This document shows positions 1-7,000 of a stretch of 8,357 bases of DNA, in pieces. Position 1 is the stretch's first letter; every line of letters starts with the position of its first letter. The notes beneath the pieces are model-generated. The model was not told the DNA's origin. It did no database searches and saw nothing but the letters and a program-made list of their open reading frames with translations. The stretch is from an uncultured Flavobacterium sp. (GTDB lineage Bacteria; Bacteroidota; Bacteroidia; Flavobacteriales; Flavobacteriaceae), in the NCBI RefSeq assembly GCF_937876455.1, contig NZ_CALFIG010000150.1, positions 1 to 8,357 of the forward strand. Reading direction: 5' to 3'. Position numbers and translations under genes: made by a program.

Positions 1-56
1 GACTGCAGTATTGGGAGGCGCACTTTCTAATTTGTTAACTGCGTTGATAGTTGGGC
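1..56. other. Contig-edge segment not matching the adjacent MurF/Alr gene
   Basis: These bases lie where the MurF central and C-terminal domains should be encoded, but none of the three forward frames gives MurF-like sequence. The frame of the downstream gene has stops at 36-38 (TAA), 45-47 (TGA) and 48-50 (TAG). Composition also changes: positions 1-60 hold 29 G/C of 60, against 18 of 60 in positions 61-120. A second forward frame and one reverse frame are open across the piece, but it is too short to identify. The likeliest explanation is a chimeric read or assembly join at the contig edge. A real rearrangement that truncated the gene is the alternative. Confidence 0.55.
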
Positions 57-1406
57 GGCTTAGACCCAAAACAATTATACACCAATGTAATTAAGGCGTT
101 ACAAAACAGCAAAATTGATAGAATAATTGCTATAGGTGAAACCATTAGTGCGCAATTAAAAGATTTGCCAAATGTATTTTGTTTCCCTTCAACACTCGTT
201 TTTTTACAGCAGTTTAATACCCAATCCTTTCAAAATGAAACAATACTTGTTAAAGGTGCTAGAAATTTTCATTTTGAAGAAATTATTGTGCTTCTTGAGG
301 AGAAAAAACACGAAACCAAACTAGAAATTAATTTAGATGCACTAACGGCTAATTTAAATTATTATAAGAGCAAACTTAAACCAGAAACTAAAATTATGGT
401 TATGGTGAAAGCGTTTGGATATGGAAGCGGTGGCTATGAAATTGCAAAACATTTAGAACATCTAAAAGTTGCTTATTTAGGGGTTGCATTTGCCGATGAA
501 GGAATCGAATTAAGAAAAGCAGGAATTACACTCCCTATTATGGTGCTAAATCCTGAGAACAGTAGTTTTAATGCTATCATTGCTTATCATTTGGAACCTG
601 AAATTTATTCTTTAAATGGATTAAAATCATTTCTTGAATTAGCAAAACAAAAAAATCTACATCAATACCCAATACATATTAAAATAGATACGGGTATGCA
701 TCGTTTAGGTTTCAATACTGCAGAAATTGAGGCGTTGGTTCAGTTGATACATCAAAACAATTTAGTTCAAGTAAAAAGTATATTTTCACATTTAGCCGCT
801 AGTGATGATGTAAATGAAAAAGCGTTTACCTTAAAACAAATGCAACTTTTTTCAGACGCATATACTACTATAACAACTTCAATTCAATACAAACCAACTC
901 GCCATATACTAAACACTTCAGGGATTTTTAACTATGCTGAATATCAATTTGAAATGGTTCGATTAGGTATTGGTATTTATGGTTTTGGAAATTCTGAAGA
1001 GGAGTATAAACAGTTAGAAAATGTGAGTACGTTAAAAAGTATTATTTCACAAATTAGATCCATAGATGCCGGAGAAAGCATCAGTTATAACAGAAAATTT
1101 ATTGCTCCTAAAAAAATGAATATCGCCACCATTCCTGTTGGCTATGCCGATGGTATAAGACGTGCTTGGGGCAATGAAAAGGGATATGTACTCATTAACC
1201 AACAAAAAGCCACTATAGTTGGTACTATTTGTATGGACATGCTTATGGTTGATGTAACAAACATTGATTGTCAAGAAAATGATGAAGTAATTGTTTTTGG
1301 TACACAACCTTCTATAGTAGAAATGGCAAAAGTCATTGGTACCATTCCATACGAGATTATTACAGGTATTTCACAGCGTGTGCAACGTGTTTTTTATAAA
1401 AATTAA
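51..1406 (+). CDS. alr: Bifunctional MurF/alanine racemase, 5'-truncated (MurF C-terminal end plus complete Alr domain)
   Basis: The Alr domain interconverts L- and D-alanine with PLP. The missing MurF part would ligate D-Ala-D-Ala to the UDP-MurNAc-tripeptide, so the fusion couples two cytoplasmic steps of peptidoglycan synthesis. Numbering from the TTG at 51, residues about 4-88 are the tail of MurF, including the ILVKGARNF motif. Alr begins near residue 90. The PLP lysine is K120 in VKAFGYGSG. N288 and S290 lie in LNTSG, R304 and Y310 in MVRLGIGIYG, the second catalytic base is Y346 in SISYNRKF, and M395 lies in GTICMDM. The C-terminus ends normally with TAA at 1404-1406. The TTG at 51 is only the first possible start after in-frame stops and is not believed to be a real start. 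Credible homology begins near base 57, and the native gene should be about twice as long. mscL follows in the same direction 44 bases later and may be cotranscribed. The family call is secure; the 5' end is not intact in this sequence. Confidence 0.92.
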   Translation: MGGLDPKQLYTNVIKALQNSKIDRIIAIGETISAQLKDLPNVFCFPSTLVFLQQFNTQSFQNETILVKGARNFHFEEIIVLLEEKKHETKLEINLDALTANLNYYKSKLKPETKIMVMVKAFGYGSGGYEIAKHLEHLKVAYLGVAFADEGIELRKAGITLPIMVLNPENSSFNAIIAYHLEPEIYSLNGLKSFLELAKQKNLHQYPIHIKIDTGMHRLGFNTAEIEALVQLIHQNNLVQVKSIFSHLAASDDVNEKAFTLKQMQLFSDAYTTITTSIQYKPTRHILNTSGIFNYAEYQFEMVRLGIGIYGFGNSEEEYKQLENVSTLKSIISQIRSIDAGESISYNRKFIAPKKMNIATIPVGYADGIRRAWGNEKGYVLINQQKATIVGTICMDMLMVDVTNIDCQENDEVIVFGTQPSIVEMAKVIGTIPYEIITGISQRVQRVFYKN

Positions 1407-1450
1407 TAATTTTTACCTACTTTAGTTCCGAACATTTAACACAATTTAAT

Positions 1451-1821
1451 ATGCTTAAAGAATTTAAAGAATTTGCTATGCGTGGCAATGTAGTCGATTT
1501 AGCAGTAGGGGTCATAATCGGTGGCGCGTTTGGAAAAATTGTTAGTTCCTTTATTGAAGACGTTATTACGCCCTTAGTACTAAAACCAGCTTTAGAAGCT
1601 GCAAACCTTACTAAAATAGAAGAATTAACCATTTTTGGGGTGTAAAATATGGTATGTTTCTTTCTGCTATAATTAACTTCGTTATCGTTGCTTTTGTTTT
1701 ATTTTTATTAATTAAAGGAATGAATGCTGCTAAGAAAAAAGAAATTCCAGCGCCTACGACTCCAAAAGCCCCTTCACAAGAAGAATTATTAACTGAAATA
1801 AGAGATTTACTGAAAAAATAA
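1451..1821 (+). pseudogene. mscL: Large-conductance mechanosensitive channel MscL, broken by a one-base frameshift
   Basis: MscL is an inner membrane channel that opens under membrane tension to release solutes during osmotic downshock. The first frame, from ATG 1451, gives 63 typical residues: an amphipathic N-terminus (MLKEFKEFAMRGN), then TM1 with the glycine-rich pore helix (VVDLAVGVIIGGAFGKIVSS). It then reads IFGV and stops at TAA 1643-1645. The rest of MscL continues in another frame from 1642 to TAA 1819-1821. That part has TM2 (FLSAIINFVIVAFVLFLL), a charged linker and the C-terminal helix EELLTEIRDLLKK. Adding one G to the GGGG run at 1637-1640 gives IFGGVKYGMFL and a 123-residue protein of normal family length. 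As written, the product would have no TM2 and could not form a channel. Both halves are otherwise undecayed, so this is a recent mutation or a sequence error. The gene ends 14 bases before a shared terminator hairpin. Confidence 0.9.
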
Positions 1822-1835
1822 AACATTATAAAATT

Positions 1836-1867
1836 AAAAAAGCTGTTTCGAGAGAAACAGCTTTTTT
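1836..1867. terminator. Bidirectional intrinsic terminator between convergent mscL and RND permease genes
   Basis: A perfect 14-bp inverted repeat (1836-1849 with 1854-1867) encloses a GAGA loop closed by C-G, a stable GNRA tetraloop. The outer stem is six A facing six T, so each strand ends in a U tract after the GC-containing inner stem (GCTGTTTC/GAAACAGC). It lies 14 bases after the mscL stop (1821) and 17 bases from the permease stop codon (1885-1887). It can therefore serve both converging units. Confidence 0.9.
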
Positions 1868-1884
1868 AACAAACAAAACTATAA

Positions 1885-4800
1885 TTAAGCCATTATATCA
1901 GCTGCTTTTCTATCTCTTAGCCAATATTTTACTCTTTTTACTAAATAGAACATTACAGGCACCATAACTAATGTTAATACAGTAGCATAGGTTAAACCAA
2001 AAATAATAGTCCAAGCCAAAGGTCCCCAGAAGATTACATTATCTCCGCCCATATACAAGTGAGGGTTTAATTCTGTGATTAATGAAAAGAAGTCAAAATT
2101 TAAACCAATAGCTAACGGAATCAATCCTAAAACTGCGGTTAATGCTGTTAACAATACAGGTCTTAAACGAGACTTACCTGATTCAATGATTACTTCTTTT
2201 ATCTCTTCTAACGATAAATCATCATGACTTTTTAAGTTTTTATCGGCTACTTTTTTATCTAATAATAAGACAAAGAAATCCATTAATACAATACCATTTT
2301 TCACAACAATTCCTGCTAGTGAAATAATTCCCATCATAGTCATTAAGATGACAAAATCCATATTAGCAATGACATAGCCATAGAAAACGCCACTAAAACT
2401 TAATAAAACCGTAAAAAGAATCACCATTGTTTTAGAAACCGAATTAAATTGTAACACAATAATAATCGTAATTCCAGCTAATGCTAAAAATAAGGCATAC
2501 ATCAAGAAACTTTGGTTTTTTCCTTGCTCCTCTTGTACTCCAGAAAACGAATAACTTATTGTTTTAGGGAAATCATATGATTTTAATTCTGTTTCAATTT
2601 GTTTCGTAATTTCATCACCATTGTACCCCGTTAACACATTAGAATAAATAGTCATAATGCGTTTTTGATTTTTTCTTTTAATTTGGTTATATGTAGTTGT
2701 TTTTTCTGTTTCAGAAATGGCAGAAATTGGCACTTGCATCATTTGTCCATTATTCTGATTTCTGAATGTTAAAGATTGATTGAACAATACATTTTCATTT
2801 TTACGTTGATCGTCTTGCATACGCATGGTGATATTGTAATCATCATCTCCCTCTTTGTATGTAGAAATTTCTTGTCCATATACGGAACGACGTAAATTAA
2901 AGCCTAATTGTCCTGTTGAAACACCTAAACTTCCTGCACTTACACGATCTACTTTTACTTCTAATTCAGGGCTATCTTTATTTACATCCACGCTTAAACG
3001 CTCAATACCTGGAATATTTTTTGAATTGATAAAGGCAATTATTTTATCAGCTTCTACTAACATTTCCTGATAATCAGAACCCGTTAATTGTACACTAATT
3101 GGGTATCCTGCAGGAGGTCCGTTAGCATCTTTCTCAACGGTAACTTTTGCACCTGCTATTCCTTTTACTTTTGCTCTAATTTCATCCAAAACATCAGAAG
3201 TATTCACGCCTCGTCTAAACTTGAATTCAGAGAAATTAACGGTAACTTTCCCTTTATAAGGTGTTTCTGAAGCCGAACCGGCATCTACATTTGGATTTCC
3301 AGCCCCTACTCCTACTTGAGAGACAATAGATTCTGCTAAATAATTTTTATTAGTTTCCTTATCTACATATTTATCTAAAATAGCAATTACCTGTTTTTCA
3401 ACAAAAAGAGTAGCTTTGTTAGTTTTCTCAATATCCGTTCCTTGTGGGTATTCAATATACGTAATTACTTGATTTGGAATATTATCAGGAAAAAACAAAA
3501 CTTTTCTTGGAAATATTCCTAACAATACAAAAGAAATAACTAACATAACAATTATTCCAACTAAGGCGTACCAAGCTTTTTTACCAGTTAATATTTTAGC
3601 CAAGAAGTTTTTATACTTATCTTCCATTTTTGGGAAAAAGTTATGTTGAAAATCTTGTGTCCATTGGTATAATTTCAATTTGTATAACCACATTAATCCT
3701 AATGAAATAATGGCTAAATGCCCTATCGCTTTTGCAAATGTAGTATCTGTTAAATGTCCTAACGAAACAAAAACAATAGCTAAAACACCAAAAATTACTG
3801 TGTATAATTTAGCCGACTTATTGGAAACATTTCTATCTTCGGTATCCATAGAACCACCTGTCATGGCAGCATTTACTACCATAGCAACAAACAATGATGC
3901 TGTTAGTGTAACCGTTAATGTTATTGGAAAATATTTCATGAATTTACCCATGGTTCCCGGCCATAAGGCGAAAGGCAAAAACGCCATAAGTGTAGTTGCT
4001 GTTGAGGATATTACTGGCCAAGCGATTTCGCCAATACCAATTTTAGAAGCCGAAACTTTATCCATGCCTTTTTTCATATTGGCAAATACGTTATCGACCA
4101 CTACAATTCCGTCATCAACAAGCATTCCTAATCCCATTACTAATCCGAAAAGCACCATCGTATTTAAGGTCAGTCCGAAGGCGGATAAAATAGTAAATGC
4201 CATCAACATTGAAAGAGGAATAGCTGCTCCTACAAACAACGAATTTCGTAATCCCATGGTAAACATTAAGACAATCATTACCAATACAATTCCAAAAATG
4301 ATATGATTTGACAATTCATCTACTTGATGTTCTACCCGTGAAGACTGATCATTTGAAAGTTCAATAGCTAAATTTGAAGGCAAATATGATTCTTTTGCCT
4401 TTTCTAATTTTTCTTTAACTTGCTCTATAGCAGAAATCATGTTTTGATTTGAACGTTTTTTTACATTTAACATGACTACTTCTTGCCCTTTTTCGCGAGC
4501 ATATGTGGTTTTTTCTTTTTCTTTAAAACGAATTGTAGCAATGTCTTTAAGATAAACTGTTCCTCCAAAAGATTTAACAATTACGTTTTCTAATTCTTTA
4601 GGGTCTTTAATTTCTCCTACAATTCTAATATTATTTCTAGACCCTTGTGAAATTAAATTTCCACCCGACAACGTCATGTTTTCATATTTAACGGCATTTT
4701 GAATTTCATCAAATGAAACCTTTGCTGCCATCATTTTAAAAATATCAACCGCAATTTCTACTTCTTTATCATCAACTCCTAAAATATCAACTTTTTTTAC

Positions 4801-5346
4801 TTCAGGAATTTCTTCAATATCATCTTGTAATAATTCGCCATATTTTTTAAGTTGTTGCGTTGTGTAATTTCCTTTTAGATTGATATTTAAAATAGGCACT
4901 TCTTCCGAAATATTTAATTCAAAAACACTAGGCTCCACTTTACTCCCGTTGTCTAAGTTTGGCCAATCAGAATCTGCTTTTTTAATATCAACTTTGTCTT
5001 TAATCTTAGTTTTAGCTTCTTCAATTCCAACTTTATCGGCAAACTCGACAATTATCATTCCATAATCTTGAAAAGAACTTGATGTGATTTTCTCTACTCC
5101 AGAAATATTTTTAATTTCTTTTTCTAATGGTTTAATAATTAATTTTTCTACATCTTCGGCAGAATTTCCAGGGAATATTGATGAAATATAAACTTTATTC
5201 TCAATAATTTCAGGAAAATCCTCACGAGGCATAGTAACATAAGCTATTACTCCTGTAATAACAATAAGCAATGTTAAGATGTAAACGGTCACTCTGTTGT
5301 CTACAGCCCAACTTGATATTCCGAATTCTTTGTTTGTATGTGACAT
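1885..5346 (-). CDS. RND efflux pump permease subunit (AcrB-like, inner membrane)
   Basis: This is the proton-driven inner membrane transporter of a tripartite RND pump. It expels substrates through the adaptor and outer membrane channel encoded upstream in the operon. It has 1153 residues, against roughly 1030-1050 for AcrB. TM1 is at about 18-38, followed by the first periplasmic porter loop, TM2-TM6 at about 349-495, TM7 at about 591-612, a second large porter loop, and TM8-TM12 at about 947-1135. The proton relay is complete: D411/D412 in TM4 (GMLVDDGIVVVDN), K1016 in TM10 (IVVKNGIVLMDF), and R1060 and T1067 in TM11 (RLRPVLLT). These correspond to AcrB D407/D408, K940, R971 and T978. Two extra hydrophobic stretches (about 513-530 and 540-557) lie in the central cytoplasmic loop. 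The ATG at 5344-5346 fits the family N-terminus, an amphipathic segment before TM1. Substrates cannot be read from the sequence; drugs, dyes or other organics are possible. Nothing marks it as a CusA-type metal pump. The frame is intact. Confidence 0.93.
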   Translation of the reverse strand: MSHTNKEFGISSWAVDNRVTVYILTLLIVITGVIAYVTMPREDFPEIIENKVYISSIFPGNSAEDVEKLIIKPLEKEIKNISGVEKITSSSFQDYGMIIVEFADKVGIEEAKTKIKDKVDIKKADSDWPNLDNGSKVEPSVFELNISEEVPILNINLKGNYTTQQLKKYGELLQDDIEEIPEVKKVDILGVDDKEVEIAVDIFKMMAAKVSFDEIQNAVKYENMTLSGGNLISQGSRNNIRIVGEIKDPKELENVIVKSFGGTVYLKDIATIRFKEKEKTTYAREKGQEVVMLNVKKRSNQNMISAIEQVKEKLEKAKESYLPSNLAIELSNDQSSRVEHQVDELSNHIIFGIVLVMIVLMFTMGLRNSLFVGAAIPLSMLMAFTILSAFGLTLNTMVLFGLVMGLGMLVDDGIVVVDNVFANMKKGMDKVSASKIGIGEIAWPVISSTATTLMAFLPFALWPGTMGKFMKYFPITLTVTLTASLFVAMVVNAAMTGGSMDTEDRNVSNKSAKLYTVIFGVLAIVFVSLGHLTDTTFAKAIGHLAIISLGLMWLYKLKLYQWTQDFQHNFFPKMEDKYKNFLAKILTGKKAWYALVGIIVMLVISFVLLGIFPRKVLFFPDNIPNQVITYIEYPQGTDIEKTNKATLFVEKQVIAILDKYVDKETNKNYLAESIVSQVGVGAGNPNVDAGSASETPYKGKVTVNFSEFKFRRGVNTSDVLDEIRAKVKGIAGAKVTVEKDANGPPAGYPISVQLTGSDYQEMLVEADKIIAFINSKNIPGIERLSVDVNKDSPELEVKVDRVSAGSLGVSTGQLGFNLRRSVYGQEISTYKEGDDDYNITMRMQDDQRKNENVLFNQSLTFRNQNNGQMMQVPISAISETEKTTTYNQIKRKNQKRIMTIYSNVLTGYNGDEITKQIETELKSYDFPKTISYSFSGVQEEQGKNQSFLMYALFLALAGITIIIVLQFNSVSKTMVILFTVLLSFSGVFYGYVIANMDFVILMTMMGIISLAGIVVKNGIVLMDFFVLLLDKKVADKNLKSHDDLSLEEIKEVIIESGKSRLRPVLLTALTAVLGLIPLAIGLNFDFFSLITELNPHLYMGGDNVIFWGPLAWTIIFGLTYATVLTLVMVPVMFYLVKRVKYWLRDRKAADIMA

Positions 5347-5352
5347 AAATTA

Positions 5353-5393
5353 TGTTTATAAGGTTTATTTTTGTGTTTATAAAGTTTATTTTT
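5353..5393. repeat. Tandem direct repeat, 2 copies of about 20 bp, period 21
   Basis: Copy 1 (5353-5372) is TGTTTATAAGGTTTATTTTT and copy 2 (5374-5393) is TGTTTATAAAGTTTATTTTT, 19 of 20 bases identical with a single G between them. The repeat fills most of the 68-base gap between the four-helix-bundle stop and the permease ATG. It overlaps the left arm of the inverted repeat flanking the small gene. It could be a replication-slippage duplication or a pair of protein-binding sites; the sequence does not decide. Confidence 0.85.
5354..5388. repeat. Left arm of imperfect inverted repeat flanking the four-helix-bundle gene
   Basis: Read on the + strand, this 35-base arm aligns with the reverse complement of 5795-5827. 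The first 18 positions match at 15. The inner end shares GTTTAT and AAGTTTA blocks, with small gaps between. The outermost eight bases (GTTTATAA) match exactly. In RNA from the - strand the two arms could pair over roughly 28 bp. Both arms are very AT-rich, so chance similarity must be tested. Confidence 0.5.
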
Positions 5394-5414
5394 AAATTTT
5401 TATTTATTTAAAAT

Positions 5415-5795
5415 TTACTCTTGTTTTAATTGTGCTTTTTGCAAAGCATCTAATAAAAATGTAACTTCTTGAAGATTTATTCTTATTTCTAAATATTTAG
5501 ATTCTTCAATATAATTTAAGTCTAATGCAATAATGAGTTGATTTAATAATTCTAATCCAGAACCAAAAGCAATTTCTGTAAATCGTGCTTTATCTTTATT
5601 CGTTCTTCTACTTGAGCCTTCTGCCAAATTTGAAGGAATAGATAATGAACATCTTCTCATTTGACTGGTTATTCCAAACGCTTCTTCCTTTGGAAATGTT
5701 GATGTTAATTTATAGATTTCTTTTGTAAGTGCTCTTGACTTTTGCCAAACTAATAAATTCTCAAAAGAATATGTTTTCAATTTATATTCCATCAT
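5415..5795 (-). CDS. Four-helix-bundle protein (S23 / 23S rRNA intervening-sequence protein family)
   Basis: This is a 126-residue cytoplasmic protein without signal peptide or membrane segment. It carries the family signature: an N-terminal FENLLVWQKSRAL helix, then the FPKEEAFGITSQMRRCSLS and IPSNLAEGSSRR blocks (residues 34-64), an AFGSGLELLNQL helix (76-87) and a C-terminal helix to residue 126. The family was first known from ORFs in intervening sequences of 23S rRNA genes. Its members form helical bundles, often oligomeric, and their biochemical role is not established. Two adjacent ATGs (5795 and 5792) can start it. The gene lies between adaptor and permease, 31 bases after the adaptor stop and 68 bases before the permease ATG, on the same strand. 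It is probably cotranscribed, although it is not a known pump component. AT-rich inverted repeats bracket it, suggesting a cassette insertion. A weak all-AT hairpin (5394-5400 with 5410-5416) overlaps its stop and is not a convincing terminator. Confidence 0.88.
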   Translation of the reverse strand: MMEYKLKTYSFENLLVWQKSRALTKEIYKLTSTFPKEEAFGITSQMRRCSLSIPSNLAEGSSRRTNKDKARFTEIAFGSGLELLNQLIIALDLNYIEESKYLEIRINLQEVTFLLDALQKAQLKQE

Positions 5796-5827
5796 AAACT
5801 TAAATAAACAATATACACTTTATAAAC
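5795..5827. repeat. Right arm of imperfect inverted repeat flanking the four-helix-bundle gene
   Basis: This 33-base arm spans the gap exactly from the last base of the adaptor stop codon (5827) to the first base of the small gene's upstream ATG (5795). Its reverse complement begins GTTTATAAAGT and aligns with the arm at 5354-5388. If the arms pair in the transcript, the whole four-helix-bundle ORF would sit in the loop of a hairpin, with its start codon at the inner end of the stem. Confidence 0.5.
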
Positions 5828-6984
5828 TAGAAATTAAGTTTCATTCCGTCTGCAATACTATTAGCGCCTTCTGTAATAATAACATCATTTGCAGCTAATC
5901 CGCTTAGAATCTCAGTTACATTATCTGAAGATTTGCCGACTTTTACGAGTACTTTTTTAGCAATAGCTTTATTGTCTTTCACTTGTGTGGCTACATATAC
6001 AAACTTATTGTGTGCAGCGTCTTCTTGTACAACATTAGTAGGTACAACTATAGCATTAGTAATCGTATAATCAATAATTTTTAGTTTAGCTACTTGATTT
6101 GGACGCAATAAATTATCTGGATTTGGTAAACTTACCTCAATACCAAAACTTCTATTATTAGGATTAATAAAGCTTCCTACTTGTCTTACTTTCCCTTTAT
6201 AAGTCTTACCTAAAGAAGTTAAATAAACATCTACCAATGTGCCTGGTTTTAATTTTCCAATATACGTTTCAGGCACAGTAGTTTGAACATACATATTTGC
6301 TAAATTTACAATGCGCATTAATCCTTGTGGATTTGGAGCGACTACCTGACCTCTTTCAACAAAAACCTCATCAATTGTTCCTGAAAAAGGCGCTCTAATT
6401 ACTGTTTTTGCCACTTGCGCTCTCATTTGTGCGACAGCCTTTTGAGCTGAAATCATTTGTGTTTGGGCTTGTAAAAACTGGATTTCAGATCCAATTTTTT
6501 TATCCCAAAGATTTTTTTGTCTTTCATAAGTAGTCTTCGCTAAAGCATATTGATTTTCAATGCTAGCTAATTGTTGTCCCATTCCAGCATCATCAATTTT
6601 TCCTAAAACTTGACCTTTTGCTACACGCTGCCCTGCTTTTACATTAAGAGTAACTAGCGTTCCACTAAATTCAGGCTGAATTAAAATGTTTTCTTTTGTT
6701 TCGACACTTCCTTGAATTTCTAAATAATGATTAAAAACAGTGTCTTTTAGAGTTAGTAAGGAAACTAATGAGGCTGTTTCAGGAGCTTTTTCTCCTGCTA
6801 ATGCTGTTTCTATTTTTGAAAGCTCTGCTTGCAATGCAGACTTTCTTTTATTTAATTCTGTTTTATTCTTTTCTTTAATTAAATCGTCAGTAGATTTTTG
6901 CCCACAAGACAAAACTACTAAAGCGGCTAAGGTTAAAACTATTTTTTTCATAGGTTTCATTTTTAATTTTTTAAGACGTAACAT
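5827..6984 (-). CDS. RND efflux periplasmic adaptor subunit (HlyD/AcrA-type membrane fusion lipoprotein)
   Basis: The adaptor is lipid-anchored in the inner membrane and bridges the RND permease to the outer membrane channel in the periplasm. Numbering from ATG 6984 (385 aa), a lipoprotein signal ends in VVLSC with C27 as the lipidated cysteine. A charged, probably coiled linker covers about 31-65. The first lipoyl half is at 101-131 (PEFSGTLVTLNVKAGQRVAKGQ). An alpha-hairpin spans about 138-192, long enough to contact TolC. The second lipoyl half is at 194-227 (VIRAPFSGTIDEVFVERGQVV), the beta-barrel at about 231-305 and the membrane-proximal domain at about 306-385. Start choice is open. 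ATG 6984 gives MLRLKKLKMKPMKK before the hydrophobic core, while ATGs at 6960 and 6951 give shorter, more typical signals (MKPMKK..., MKKIVLTL...). I consider 6960 or 6951 more likely. The channel gene ends 16 bases upstream of ATG 6984, consistent with one operon. It ends in TAG. Confidence 0.93.
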   Translation of the reverse strand: MLRLKKLKMKPMKKIVLTLAALVVLSCGQKSTDDLIKEKNKTELNKRKSALQAELSKIETALAGEKAPETASLVSLLTLKDTVFNHYLEIQGSVETKENILIQPEFSGTLVTLNVKAGQRVAKGQVLGKIDDAGMGQQLASIENQYALAKTTYERQKNLWDKKIGSEIQFLQAQTQMISAQKAVAQMRAQVAKTVIRAPFSGTIDEVFVERGQVVAPNPQGLMRIVNLANMYVQTTVPETYIGKLKPGTLVDVYLTSLGKTYKGKVRQVGSFINPNNRSFGIEVSLPNPDNLLRPNQVAKLKIIDYTITNAIVVPTNVVQEDAAHNKFVYVATQVKDNKAIAKKVLVKVGKSSDNVTEILSGLAANDVIITEGANSIADGMKLNF

Positions 6985-7000
6985 AATTATTTTATGTTGG

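Noticed and set aside
2..91. Open frame on the + strand encoding a hydrophobic peptide (TAVLGGALSNLLTALIVGRL...)
   Set aside because: It is short, crosses the suspected chimeric junction and ends inside the MurF/Alr gene in the wrong frame. It may be a fragment of some foreign gene but cannot be identified.
1047..1307. 86-codon open frame on the - strand within the alanine racemase gene
   Set aside because: It is antisense to conserved Alr catalytic motifs and has no recognisable protein character.
1418..1425. TACTTTAG as a Bacteroidota -7 promoter element (TAnnTTTG) for mscL
   Set aside because: It misses the consensus at one of the key bases and no clear TTG element is present at the right spacing; such matches are frequent in AT-rich sequence.
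1636..1645. Programmed -1 frameshifting to make full-length MscL
   Set aside because: The phase would fit a -1 slip, but ATT TTT GGG GTG TAA is not a canonical X XXY YYZ slippery heptamer, and a tRNA on GGG would re-pair poorly with TGG. I see no downstream stimulatory stem within the gene, and mscL is not known to use frameshifting.
3680..4306. 208-codon open frame on the + strand inside the RND permease gene
   Set aside because: It is antisense to the most conserved membrane region of an intact permease, its translation resembles no protein I know, and the open length is explained by the codon bias of the opposite strand.
5394..5416. All-AT hairpin (AAATTTT/AAAATTT) after the four-helix-bundle gene as a terminator
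   Set aside because: The seven-base stem has no G-C pair, overlaps the stop codon and would be very weak; the permease gene just downstream has no other evident promoter, so termination here is unlikely.
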